32,128 nt of DNA from Bacteroidales bacterium (lineage in GTDB: Bacteria > Bacteroidota > Bacteroidia > Bacteroidales > P3), in NCBI GenBank assembly GCA_024400565.1, contig JAKSMQ010000027.1, forward strand, positions 1 through 32,128, given 5' to 3'. Below, piece after piece: positions 1 to 8,355 of the stretch. Each line of letters starts with the position of its first letter. The stretch's first letter is position 1. A model generated the notes under the pieces. That model worked only from the letters and a program-made list of their open reading frames with translations, searched no databases and had not been told where the DNA came from. A program made the position numbers and the translations under genes.

Positions 1-331
1 ATAGGCCCGCCACAACGAAATCAGTACTGACCCCAATATTTATTGTTTCACACTCTAAACTTTTCTATTCTTGTTTGAGTTTTTCACAAACTTGTATTTC
101 GAATTATTGTCAGCGCCTTACAAAACCATTACAAAAAAAAGAAAATCCAAGTGAGACCAAGCATAGAATGCATTCTCGGAAAGAGTCGTATCTTTGCATT
201 CAAGTATCGGACAAGGAATAGAGCGCAACCATTGACGAAACGCCCTCCGCAACTGAACTATAAGACGATATAAAATAAGAAAACGGCACAGGAAGCCTTT
301 AGTACGATGTTAGAAAAGATAAAAATAGTAC
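1..331. other. Non-coding left edge with orphan promoter-like box
   Basis: I see no convincing gene here. The plus frame from base 1 runs into a stop at 28-30, which could be the last codons of a gene outside the window, but nine residues cannot be identified. The notable element is a -7 box at 189-196. A 31-codon frame at 308-403 (MLEKIKIVQKSLPEALHLTS...) overlaps the terminator stem of the flippase gene and is probably not real. Confidence 0.5.
189..196 (+). promoter_or_regulatory. Orphan Bacteroidota -7 box TATCTTTG
   Basis: The sequence TATCTTTG followed by CA matches the Bacteroidota -7 consensus TAnnTTTG exactly and is the same 8-mer found ahead of four other transcription units in this window. 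No TTTG -33 box is visible at the usual distance, and no convincing gene follows on the plus strand. It may start a short RNA running toward the 3' end of the minus-strand flippase gene, or it may be chance. Confidence 0.35.
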
Positions 332-387
332 AAAAAAGCCTGCCGGAAGCACTACATCTGACCTCGCAGACTATTTTTTCCGGCAGG
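332..387 (-). terminator. Intrinsic terminator of the flippase gene
   Basis: A perfect 10-bp inverted repeat, CCTGCCGGAA at 339-348 and TTCCGGCAGG at 378-387, has a 29-nt loop. Read on the minus strand the stem is followed at once by CTTTTTT (332-338), the U-tract of a Rho-independent terminator. It lies about 35 nt past the flippase stop codon. A second small hairpin, CATCAGG/CCTGATG at 421-438, spans that stop codon itself. Confidence 0.7.
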
Positions 388-422
388 GATTCGCAAACTT
401 AAAACAAATGTCTCCGGCAGCA

Positions 423-1949
423 TCAGGCCTTCCTGATGGCTCGCCGCTCGACAACAAAGGCTACAGCGACAAAGAGCAGGAGATAAAGGGTGTTGACCAC
501 ATAGACCATCGCCTGGCTTGAGGGACGGGCCCAGAGGCTGAGACAGTAGAGACCTATGGCAAAGAAGAGATAGAACAGCATACGCCCCAGATGATAGGGT
601 ATGGGCTCTACAAGCTGCATATCGTCGTTCTTCTCCTTGCCGAGCTGACGGCGGAGATAGCTCTGCCCCCATACGTAGGACAGAACCATCATTACGGTAT
701 AGCAGGCCAGATGGGCTATGGCTGCTCCCCAATATCCGATGCGGGGCACGAGGACGAAGAGACACAACAGGGTAACTCCTGCTCCGACAGCGGTAATAAT
801 GGTGCCGTAGGTAGTCTTCCGGTTGAGCTTGAACCAGATGGAAAGATTGAACACAACACCATAAAAGAGATTTGCTATCAGCACTATAGGCACTATTCCA
901 AGACCTTCCCTATACTGGCTTCCGAGCTCGTTCTTTCCGCCCAGGAAATAGCCGAAGAGATCGATATAGAGAGTCACACCGAGGAAGATGACCAGGCCGA
1001 AGATGAGGAAATAATTCATGACGTCGGCAAACAGCTGGGGAGAGTTGCGGTCCTTGGCCCGACCGAAGAAGAAGGGCTCGCTGGCAAAGCGGAACATCTG
1101 GACGAAGATGGTCATCAGGACGGCCAACTTGTAGTTGGCACCATAGACTCCCAGCTGGGCCTCGGCAGAGACCTGATCTTCGGGAGAGAGATAACGGACC
1201 ACAATCTTGTCGGCCACCTCGTTGACCATGCCCAGCAGACTGAGAAGCATGATGGGGAGGGAATAGGAAAGGAGTTTGCGGAGCAGCGAGAAATCGATTC
1301 CGAGCCGTATCTGACGGAACTCGGGCAGAAGCATAAGGACGTTGCAGAGCGAGGCAAAGAGGTTGCTGATGAAGACCCAGGTGAGGAGGCCGGCCTCAGG
1401 GCCGAACCACTGGTTGGCAAGACGGGTACAGGTATCGGGGAAGACCAGCACGCAGGTCAGCACGACAGCCAGATTGATGCAGACATTGGCAAGCTTGATG
1501 GCCGAGAAACGCCCGGGTTTATTGTTCTTGCGGAGCACGCAGAAAGGAACAGCCGTAATGGCATCGACGGCGACAATAAGTCCGGTAAAGAGCACATAGA
1601 CCTCGCGTCCCTGATAATTGATGAGGTTGCCGATAAAGGGAAACAGACAGGCTATCAGCACGACAAAAAGGCCCGTAGAGGAGAGGATCGAGCTCATGAT
1701 TGTGCCGTAGACTTTCTTAAAGTCGTCGCCCTTGGCAAAGCGGAAGAAGGTGGTCTCCATACCATAGGTAAGGAGGGCCAAAAGAAGGGCAATATAGGCA
1801 TAGAGTTCTGTAAACTGGCCGTAGACCTCGCGGGAGAAGACGCGCACATAAACAGGCACCAGCATATAGTTGAGCAGACGGGCCACGATAGTTCCCAGAC
1901 CATAGATGGCAGTCTGTCCGGCAAGCTGTTTGAAAGGATTTGTACTCAT
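423..1949 (-). CDS. Oligosaccharide/polysaccharide flippase (Wzx-like)
   Basis: A 508-residue polytopic inner-membrane protein of the MOP (MATE/Wzx) exporter superfamily. It probably flips lipid-linked saccharide units from the cytoplasmic to the periplasmic face for surface glycan assembly. The N-terminus (KQLAGQTAIYGLGTIVARLLNY) is the usual Wzx-like opening, with a first helix leading into YMLVPVYVRVF. About 12-14 hydrophobic segments span the whole length and no soluble domain is fused. It stands alone on the minus strand, with a terminator downstream and a divergent GH20 gene upstream, so its substrate cannot be read from neighbours. No TAnnTTTG box was seen in the 200 bp before its start. 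A long plus-strand frame lying opposite it is a shadow. Confidence 0.88.
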   Translation of the reverse strand: MSTNPFKQLAGQTAIYGLGTIVARLLNYMLVPVYVRVFSREVYGQFTELYAYIALLLALLTYGMETTFFRFAKGDDFKKVYGTIMSSILSSTGLFVVLIACLFPFIGNLINYQGREVYVLFTGLIVAVDAITAVPFCVLRKNNKPGRFSAIKLANVCINLAVVLTCVLVFPDTCTRLANQWFGPEAGLLTWVFISNLFASLCNVLMLLPEFRQIRLGIDFSLLRKLLSYSLPIMLLSLLGMVNEVADKIVVRYLSPEDQVSAEAQLGVYGANYKLAVLMTIFVQMFRFASEPFFFGRAKDRNSPQLFADVMNYFLIFGLVIFLGVTLYIDLFGYFLGGKNELGSQYREGLGIVPIVLIANLFYGVVFNLSIWFKLNRKTTYGTIITAVGAGVTLLCLFVLVPRIGYWGAAIAHLACYTVMMVLSYVWGQSYLRRQLGKEKNDDMQLVEPIPYHLGRMLFYLFFAIGLYCLSLWARPSSQAMVYVVNTLYLLLFVAVAFVVERRAIRKA

Positions 1950-2094
1950 ATTGTCAGATGTGATTTCCTTAGAAAATAATTAACTTTAACGGACAAGCGA
2001 TGCTATTATTGCGTAATGAATACTTTTTATCGGAGTTATCAGGCACGGATGCTTGCACGTGTGCGAAATATTTAATGATTGTTGGATTTTTTTA

Positions 2095-2124
2095 TTTGTA
2101 TGTCAAAAAAAATTGTTATCTTTG
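2095..2124 (+). promoter_or_regulatory. Promoter of the GH20-acyltransferase unit
   Basis: A TTTG -33 box (2095-2098) is followed after 18 nt by the -7 box TATCTTTG (2117-2124), the classic Bacteroidota housekeeping sigma pair. Transcription should start near 2130, giving a leader of roughly 25 nt before the ATG at 2157. Confidence 0.75.
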
Positions 2125-2156
2125 CAATTTAATAGTCAATTTGAAAACCATAGATA

Positions 2157-4019
2157 ATGCATAAGATAAATCTTGTCCTTCTCACCTTACTGTGCTTGCT
2201 GCTAACCAGTTGCGGAAAGACTGTCAGCGTCGAGAGCTACGCAATAGTACCCGAGCCCGTTTTCCTAAATTCGAAAGAAGGCTCCTTCATGCTGGACAAA
2301 AAGACCAGGCTGTACTTCGAAAATGTGGAACAAAACACCGAGACAGCAAAATATATTACCAAGTCGTTGCGCAAAATGCATTTCCGTCTCTCGCTGGCCG
2401 GCGAAAAGACCAAGAACTGTATCGTCTTCAGTCTCAACGACACCACCAACAGCGAGATTGGCGATGAGGGCTACCTCCTGGAAGTGAAGGAGGACGGCAT
2501 CAACATCAGCGCCAATACCGAGACGGGCCTCTTCTACGGATTCCAGACCCTGATCCAGATGCTCCCCGAAGACATCTCTGCGGTACGCTACAACAAGATT
2601 ACCCTCCCCTACTGCACCATTCTTGACTACCCCCGATTTGAATGGCGCGGATGCCTCCGCGACGTGAGCCGCCATTTCTTCAGCGTGTCTGAAATCAAGA
2701 AACAGCTCGACCTGATGGCGCTCTACAAGATGAACAAATTCCACTGGCATCTGACCGACGACCACGGATGGCGCATCGAGATAGACAAATACCCGGAACT
2801 CAACAGCATAGCCTCTTTCCGCGTCGACCGCGACACCATTCCCTGGACTGAGATTGAGCCTGCCCGCGAGGACGAACCCCGTACCTATGGCGGTTTCTAC
2901 ACCAAGGACGAAATAAGAGAGATTGTCGACTATGCCGCCCAGCTTCACATCGACGTCATTCCTGAGATAGAGATTCCCGGCCATTGCGCAGAGATCCTCG
3001 AAGCCTACCCCGAATTCGGCTGCGCCGACGACGACACGGTTTATCACACCCAGATAAGCCCCTATTGGCCTCCCCGTGCCATTCTCTGCGGAGGCAACGA
3101 CTCCGTAATGCAGTTCCTCCGCGACGTTATGGACGAGATTATCCCCCTCTTCCCCTACGAATACATCCACATAGGTGGCGACGAGGCCTGGAAGGACAAC
3201 TGGAAGAAATGCCACCTCTGCCAGAACCGCATCAAGGAGCTGAAACTGAAGAACGAAGAGGAACTGCAGAGTTGGATGATCATTCAAATAGAGGACTATC
3301 TCTCCCGACGTGGCAAGCGCATCATCGGATGGGACGAAATCCTGGACGGCGGCGTATCGAAAGAAGCTACCGTAATGTCGTGGCAGGGCTATAAAGGCGC
3401 CGTAAACGCAGCCGCACACGGCAACTGCGCCATCATGACTCCCACAGAATTCTGCTACTACAACTTCTACCAGGCCGACACCAACCACCACCCCACAGCC
3501 ATGAACGGCATGGTTACACTTCACAAAGCCTACCAGTTCAACCCCATACCCTCGGGACTGAACGAAGAGCAGCAGAAATACATTCTGGGCGGCCAATGTA
3601 ACCTCTGGACAGAATACATCAACAACGAAGAGCAGGCCGAATACATGCTACTGCCCCGATTCTTTGCCATGGCCGAATGCCTGTGGACTCCCCTGGACCG
3701 TAAAAACTGGACCCTGTTCCGCAGCAAGGTAGAGCGTCAGAAGATACGCATCAGAGCACTCGGATACAACTGTGGAGTGAGTTCATTCAAGCCCATCCTC
3801 ACCACCTCTATTGCCGACAGGAACACCTTCTCTGTAACCCTTGACTGGGAAGTTGAAGGCACTCAGATATTCTACACGACCGACGGCAGCGAACCTTCGC
3901 GCAGCCACGGCCAGCAATACAAAGGAGCATTTACCATTGCCCGCGGAGCCACTCTGCGCACAGCCTCCTATCTCAACGACACCCTGAGGGAAGAAGTATA
4001 CTCATTCCCCATCAGATAA
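2157..4019 (+). CDS. GH20 beta-N-acetylhexosaminidase, lipoprotein
   Basis: A 620-residue exo-glycosidase that releases terminal beta-linked GlcNAc or GalNAc from host or microbial glycans. A lipoprotein signal (hydrophobic run to LLLTSC, lipidated Cys19) places it in the cell envelope. Residues about 25-155 form the GH20b alpha/beta domain and 158-500 the catalytic barrel. The barrel carries WHLTDDHGW (197-205), IPEIEIPGH and the catalytic pair Asp342-Glu343 in HIGGDEAW, consistent with substrate-assisted catalysis. The C-terminus (about 545-620) has the FYTTDGSEPS motif of the chitobiase/hexosaminidase C-terminal Fn3-like domain. Its own promoter precedes it and an acyltransferase follows after 51 nt. 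No SusC/SusD pair is nearby, so it is not part of a visible polysaccharide-utilisation locus. Confidence 0.95.
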   Translation: MHKINLVLLTLLCLLLTSCGKTVSVESYAIVPEPVFLNSKEGSFMLDKKTRLYFENVEQNTETAKYITKSLRKMHFRLSLAGEKTKNCIVFSLNDTTNSEIGDEGYLLEVKEDGINISANTETGLFYGFQTLIQMLPEDISAVRYNKITLPYCTILDYPRFEWRGCLRDVSRHFFSVSEIKKQLDLMALYKMNKFHWHLTDDHGWRIEIDKYPELNSIASFRVDRDTIPWTEIEPAREDEPRTYGGFYTKDEIREIVDYAAQLHIDVIPEIEIPGHCAEILEAYPEFGCADDDTVYHTQISPYWPPRAILCGGNDSVMQFLRDVMDEIIPLFPYEYIHIGGDEAWKDNWKKCHLCQNRIKELKLKNEEELQSWMIIQIEDYLSRRGKRIIGWDEILDGGVSKEATVMSWQGYKGAVNAAAHGNCAIMTPTEFCYYNFYQADTNHHPTAMNGMVTLHKAYQFNPIPSGLNEEQQKYILGGQCNLWTEYINNEEQAEYMLLPRFFAMAECLWTPLDRKNWTLFRSKVERQKIRIRALGYNCGVSSFKPILTTSIADRNTFSVTLDWEVEGTQIFYTTDGSEPSRSHGQQYKGAFTIARGATLRTASYLNDTLREEVYSFPIR

Positions 4020-4070
4020 AAGCACATTCCACCACTAATAACCATCCAGAGAACTACCCTTAGCTGAATC

Positions 4071-5156
4071 ATGATTCATCCCGAATTTAAAGACTTAGAA
4101 CCATATAACGACGAACAGACCCGCGAAGCCATACAGCGTATTCTGGACAGTCCCCTACTGGATGCCCACGTCAAGAATGTCAACCTCAACGCTGACCTTG
4201 AAGCCGTGCGCAGACAGTTCGCCTCGGTACAATCGGTCGACGATTTTCAGAAGAAAATCATGGCCACTATGCTGTTCCACATATTGCGCAACACAGCACG
4301 CCATTTTACTTTTGAAGGTTTGGACCAGCTTGACCCCAAACGCCAGTATCTCTTTGTTTCGAACCACCGCGACATCACCCTGGACGCAGGTCTGCTGAAC
4401 CTGATATTCCTCCGCAACCATTTTCCCGCCTGCGAGATTGCCTTTGGAGACAATCTGATTGCCAATCCTCTACTGGGAGAGATTGCACGCTGCAACAGAA
4501 TGTTCCCTATAGCCAGAAGCGCTTCTCGCAGAGAGTTCTACCGCGCATCACTCCTCACCTCACAATACATACGTTATGCCATCACAGAGAAGGGCCGCTC
4601 GGTATGGATTGCCCAGCGAAACGGCCGAACCAAAGACGGCAACGACCTGACTGAACCAGGTCTGATCAAGATGTTCTCGATGAGCAGCAAGGCCGACTTT
4701 GTAGAGAATATGAGCGAACTGAACATCGTTCCGGTCTCGGTTTCGTACGAATTTGAACCCTGTGCCTTAATGAAAATCCGCGAGACTATGGTGAAACGCG
4801 CCTCGAACGGCCACTATGAGAAGGCTCCGGGCGAAGACCTGAAGAGCATTATGCAAGGTCTCCATGAGCAGAAACGAGACATTCATTTCTGCATCTGCAA
4901 ACCTATAACCCGTGAGGAACTGACAACCTGTGCCAACGCCGAAACGACCGAGGAGAACATCTCTCAGACCAACGCAGCCTACAGCGCCCTGGCCACGCTC
5001 ATAGACAAACGCATCCACGACGGATACAAGCTTTTCCCCTTCAACCTCGAAGCCTACGAGCTTCTCAAGGCTCAAAGCAAGGAGATTGAGCTGGACAGCG
5101 AGCCCGACTTCATGCTGCATCTCTATGCGGCCCCAGTCGAGAACAAGAACCTCTAA
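4071..5156 (+). CDS. PlsC/PlsB-like acyltransferase
   Basis: A 361-residue protein of the glycerophosphate-type acyltransferase superfamily, which moves fatty acyl groups onto glycerol-phosphate or related lipids at the inner membrane. The active-site block is FVSNHRDITLD (about 95-105), then FPIARSASRREF (145-156) and QRNGRTKDG (182-190) for phosphate binding. The histidine and aspartate are separated by five residues (H99-x5-D105) rather than the textbook four. No long membrane helix is visible. It follows the GH20 gene by 51 nt with no promoter of its own and ends before a bidirectional terminator. The substrate cannot be told from sequence: 1-acyl-G3P, an ornithine lipid or a lipid-A precursor are all possible. 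Confidence 0.85.
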   Translation: MIHPEFKDLEPYNDEQTREAIQRILDSPLLDAHVKNVNLNADLEAVRRQFASVQSVDDFQKKIMATMLFHILRNTARHFTFEGLDQLDPKRQYLFVSNHRDITLDAGLLNLIFLRNHFPACEIAFGDNLIANPLLGEIARCNRMFPIARSASRREFYRASLLTSQYIRYAITEKGRSVWIAQRNGRTKDGNDLTEPGLIKMFSMSSKADFVENMSELNIVPVSVSYEFEPCALMKIRETMVKRASNGHYEKAPGEDLKSIMQGLHEQKRDIHFCICKPITREELTTCANAETTEENISQTNAAYSALATLIDKRIHDGYKLFPFNLEAYELLKAQSKEIELDSEPDFMLHLYAAPVENKNL

Positions 5157-5207
5157 GAAAGGAGAATCTGTTTCAGAGACGTCTCTCCGAAAAATAGATA
5201 TAAAGAA

Positions 5208-5250
5208 TAAGCCCTCAGAAATCCTGCCGGACCCGAGGGCTTAAAATTTT
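5208..5250. terminator. Bidirectional terminator between convergent genes
   Basis: A 9-bp perfect inverted repeat, TAAGCCCTC (5208-5216) and GAGGGCTTA (5235-5243), with an 18-nt loop. It is followed on the plus strand by AAAATTTT and on the minus strand by TTCTTTAT. It sits between the ends of the converging acyltransferase (5156) and small lipoprotein (5264) genes. Confidence 0.75.
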
Positions 5251-5263
5251 ATGACTATTTTAA

Positions 5264-5692
5264 CTAGCGATTAGCGATAATGCAAACCTTGAAGCGCAGA
5301 TTCTGGTTGGGAACGAGGCAGGCAAGGTCGGACTGCTGGATGATAAAGGTAATGCAACCGCGGGCAAGGTCGTAGCGGATATTTTCAAAATAGAGCTCAT
5401 CAACGCCGTCGTTATCGCTGTCGGAGTAATAAGGAGCGAGATATGGGAGCTGGTTGTCATAGCCGTCGCCATCAATATAGAAAGCCATAACGGCACCCTG
5501 CTGAATAACATACTCATCGAGTTCGTGGAAAGGTTTCTCAACATAAGCATAACCTACGTTGGAATTGGTATTCCATTCACCGGGGGTAATGGTGAAATAA
5601 GTGGTGCTGACGATTGCTCCGGTTTCACGGGCGCAACCACAAAACAGAAGCGCCACCATCATAAGGGGGAGAAAAAGTTTCTTGATGTTCAT
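5264..5692 (-). CDS. Small lipoprotein of unknown function
   Basis: A 142-residue protein with a clear lipoprotein signal (MNIKKLFLPLMMVALLFCGC, lipidated cysteine at residue 18 or 20), so it should be envelope-anchored. The mature part is acidic and aromatic-rich (YFTITPGEWNTNSNVGYAYVEKPFHELDEYV). It contains DGDGYDNQLPYLAPYYSDSDNDGVDE, with two short DxDxD-like stretches that could bind calcium. The overall pattern resembles small Bacteroidales lipoproteins annotated only as hypothetical. It is monocistronic, convergent with the acyltransferase and divergent from the ABC gene. I recognise no family. Confidence 0.75.
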   Translation of the reverse strand: MNIKKLFLPLMMVALLFCGCARETGAIVSTTYFTITPGEWNTNSNVGYAYVEKPFHELDEYVIQQGAVMAFYIDGDGYDNQLPYLAPYYSDSDNDGVDELYFENIRYDLARGCITFIIQQSDLACLVPNQNLRFKVCIIANR

Positions 5693-5832
5693 GGTCTTAA
5701 ATATTTAATTCCTTATTTTTGTACTACTAACGCTGAAAGTGATTTCTTATTGTACACGCTGTAAAAAAAAGTGTTAATTTAGACAAGTCTAAACCAAAAG
5801 AATATTATTTTTCTCAATTCAAAAAAAAGTTG

Positions 5833-5840
5833 TATCTTTG
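5833..5840 (+). promoter_or_regulatory. -7 box upstream of the ABC ATPase gene
   Basis: TATCTTTG followed by CA matches the Bacteroidota -7 consensus, but the -33 region is only a T-rich run. A start near 5847 would give an unusually long leader of about 140 nt before the ATG at 5988. That leader contains a possible 10-codon upstream frame (5937-5969, MYTPDLIFNS). Confidence 0.6.
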
Positions 5841-5987
5841 CATAATCATAAATTTGCAGGCTTTTAGTATAAACAGATAGAATATCAGCGAATAAGGAGT
5901 CAGATTCCGGCCACACGCAGCCATTATTAATTATAGATGTACACACCCGACCTAATCTTCAATTCTTAAACCAGCATCAATCCACCT

Positions 5988-7721
5988 ATGAACCAGAATG
6001 AGCAAGACAATCTTCTACTCGAAGTAAAAGACCTTTGCATAGATTTTGCCAACGACGGCAAAGAGCGCCGAGTGGTGGACCACATCTCGTACAAACTCTA
6101 TAGAGGACGTACGCTGGGCATTGTGGGAGAATCAGGATCGGGCAAATCGGTCAGTTCTATGGCCATCATGGGGCTGCTGCACAAGAACGGCCATGTGTCG
6201 GAAGGAGAGATTCTGTTCTATGGCATGCATGCTGACGAGTTCTACAGAAACGGACCTGCCAACGCCATCGACCTTCTGAAGCTCAACGAAAAGCAGTTAC
6301 GCCCCTATAGAGGGAGTCGCATCAGCATGATTTTCCAAGAGCCCATGACTTCGCTGAATCCTGTCCAGAAATGCGGGGCACAGGTTGTCGAGATGCTGCT
6401 GCTTCACGAAGAGATGAGCAAGAGCGAAGCCAAAAAGCGTGTCATAGAGCTCTTCAACGAGGTTCTTCTCCCCCGCCCTGAAAAAATCTTCGACAGCTAC
6501 CCTCACGAGATCTCCGGAGGGCAGAAACAGCGTGTTATGATAGCCATGGCGCTGGTTTGCAACCCCGACCTCATTATCGCCGACGAACCTACAACAGCCC
6601 TTGACGTAACCGTTCAGAAGACAATCCTCGACCTGTTGAGACAGCTGAAGGAACGACACAATATCGGAATCATCTTTATCTCTCACGACCTGGGTGTCAT
6701 AGCTCAGATTGCCGACGATGTGGCTGTGATGTACCAGGGGCAGATTGTTGAGCAGGGCGATGCTGACCAGATACTCCACAATCCCCAACACCCTTATACC
6801 AAAGGATTATTAGCCTGCCGGCCACCCCAGGAGGGACGCCCGCTTCACCTTCCTACCGTTTCTGAATTTCTCAATGGGGAGACGATTGACTTTAACGAAG
6901 CAGAAACTGCTACGGCAACACCCAATCAGGATCCCGAAATTCTGCTCTCGGTAAAAGATCTCGAGGTAACTTACCCTCTCAAGCGCAACCTATTTGGTAA
7001 AACCACCCGAAAACTGACCGCTGTAGACCATGTCAGCTTTGACGTTCACAAAGGAGAAACCCTCGGACTGGTAGGAGAATCCGGATGCGGAAAGTCGACG
7101 CTTGGCCGTACTCTGCTGAGACTTCTGGACTCTGCTTCAGGAAACATCATCTACGACGGAACCAGTATTGACCATTACACGCCCAATCAGATGAGAAGTC
7201 TGCGCTCGAAGATGCAGATCATCTTCCAGGACCCCTACTCTTCGCTCAATCCACGACTGACTATCGGACAAGCCATTCTTGAGCCCTACAAGAGACACAA
7301 CAAGGGCAAATCCGCTGCGGAGCAGAAAGCTAAGGTATTGGAGCTGATGCAGCAGGTAGGACTGGAGCCAGAGTGGTACAACCGCTATCCGCATGAGTTC
7401 TCCGGTGGCCAGCGCCAGCGTGTCTGCATAGCCCGCGCCCTGATATTGAGGCCCGAACTGGTAATCTGCGACGAGAGTGTCTCTGCGCTGGATGTCTCTG
7501 TACAGGCACAGGTTCTAAATCTGCTCAACGACCTCAAGCGCCAATACGGCTATACTTACATCTTTATCTCTCACGACCTGAGCGTGGTCAGATTTCTTTC
7601 CGACCGGATTATGGTCATGCAGCAAGGACGCATTGTTGAAAGCGGATCTGCCGACCAGATCTACAAGAACCCACAGCAGGAATACACACAGAATCTTATC
7701 GCTTCTATCCCCCAGATATAA
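5988..7721 (+). CDS. Fused double ABC ATPase, oligopeptide/nickel type
   Basis: A 577-residue cytoplasmic protein carrying two complete ABC ATPase domains in tandem, equivalent to a DppD-DppF or YejF-type fusion that powers a peptide-family importer. Domain 1 has Walker A GESGSGKS (47-54), signature SGGQKQR (176-182) and Walker B LIIADEP (195-201). Domain 2 has Walker A GESGCGKS (363-370), signature SGGQRQR (472-478) and Walker B LVICDES (491-497). Each also has its Q-loop (IFQEPM, IFQDPY) and switch histidine (FISHDL). Residues 270-315 contain the HPYTKGLL oligopeptide-transport motif and a linker. No permease or binding-protein gene is adjacent, so its membrane partners must be elsewhere. 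Confidence 0.93.
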   Translation: MNQNEQDNLLLEVKDLCIDFANDGKERRVVDHISYKLYRGRTLGIVGESGSGKSVSSMAIMGLLHKNGHVSEGEILFYGMHADEFYRNGPANAIDLLKLNEKQLRPYRGSRISMIFQEPMTSLNPVQKCGAQVVEMLLLHEEMSKSEAKKRVIELFNEVLLPRPEKIFDSYPHEISGGQKQRVMIAMALVCNPDLIIADEPTTALDVTVQKTILDLLRQLKERHNIGIIFISHDLGVIAQIADDVAVMYQGQIVEQGDADQILHNPQHPYTKGLLACRPPQEGRPLHLPTVSEFLNGETIDFNEAETATATPNQDPEILLSVKDLEVTYPLKRNLFGKTTRKLTAVDHVSFDVHKGETLGLVGESGCGKSTLGRTLLRLLDSASGNIIYDGTSIDHYTPNQMRSLRSKMQIIFQDPYSSLNPRLTIGQAILEPYKRHNKGKSAAEQKAKVLELMQQVGLEPEWYNRYPHEFSGGQRQRVCIARALILRPELVICDESVSALDVSVQAQVLNLLNDLKRQYGYTYIFISHDLSVVRFLSDRIMVMQQGRIVESGSADQIYKNPQQEYTQNLIASIPQI

Positions 7722-7757
7722 TCAACCAATCCAAATAAAATCAATAATACATCTGCT

Positions 7758-8333
7758 ATGAAAAAAATAACACTTGCAATAATTGCAATAATTGCTATCA
7801 GCATTTCATCACAGGCGCAGAATATCGATACCGTATGGTTCAAGAGTCATCCGATTGACGGTCTGGCTTCAGATTTCATAAAACTGCTGGAATCTGACGG
7901 ATTCATCAAAGGCCAGCCCACCCACACCAAGACGGTCTCTCTGAAAGGCAACGTATCGGGAATTGACAGCTGCCTGGTCTTCGTAACTCCAGCCGAGAAT
8001 ACCGGCAAGGTGTATTATCTGACCATTCATTTTCCGGTAGTAAACAACTGGACCGACATCCGAAACCAGTATCTCATCATCAAGGACGCCTTGATCTCGA
8101 AATACGGGCCCTGCATGAGCAGCAACGAAGGATTTCTGGGCAGTTATTCCGAAGGAGAGGAGATGAAAGCACTATCTGAAGACAAAGTTCATTACACCTC
8201 AATGTGGGGCAAAGACATGAACATCACCCTGACTATCAGCAAATCAAAGAGTATCAGACTGCGATACAAGAATGTAGCCAACGAGAAAGAAAGTCTGCGC
8301 ATCACCCGAGAGAAATTAGCCAAAGACCTATAA
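7758..8333 (+). CDS. Secreted protein of unknown function
   Basis: A 191-residue protein with a signal peptide ending near SSQAQ, so exported to periplasm or surface. The mature region has no motif I recognise. It begins IDTVWFKSHPIDGLASDFIKLLESDGF and ends in a basic helix (NEKESLRITREKLAKDL). Such small SP-containing proteins with alternating beta segments are common in Bacteroidales. It sits 36 nt after the ABC gene and 22 nt before a MATE gene, probably co-transcribed with both. The signal peptide is encoded by a 9-nt tandem repeat (7774-7795). Confidence 0.75.
   Translation: MKKITLAIIAIIAISISSQAQNIDTVWFKSHPIDGLASDFIKLLESDGFIKGQPTHTKTVSLKGNVSGIDSCLVFVTPAENTGKVYYLTIHFPVVNNWTDIRNQYLIIKDALISKYGPCMSSNEGFLGSYSEGEEMKALSEDKVHYTSMWGKDMNITLTISKSKSIRLRYKNVANEKESLRITREKLAKDL
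7774..7795 (+). repeat. 9-nt tandem repeat in a signal-peptide coding region
   Basis: TTGCAATAA occurs twice in direct succession (7774-7782, 7783-7791) and is followed by TTGC. It encodes the LAIIAII part of the signal peptide. A change in copy number would add or remove three hydrophobic residues without shifting the frame. Confidence 0.8.
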
Positions 8334-8355
8334 CAGATTAACACACTCGCCGTTT

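Noticed and set aside
591-1979. Plus-strand 462-codon open frame
   Set aside because: It is antisense to the well-supported flippase. The translation is Gly/Asp/Glu/His-rich with no domain, no helix pattern and no promoter, as expected for a shadow of biased codons.
2265-3596. Minus-strand 443-codon open frame
   Set aside because: It lies opposite the GH20 gene, which has intact catalytic motifs. The composition (Val, Ala, Gly, His) is typical of an antisense shadow.
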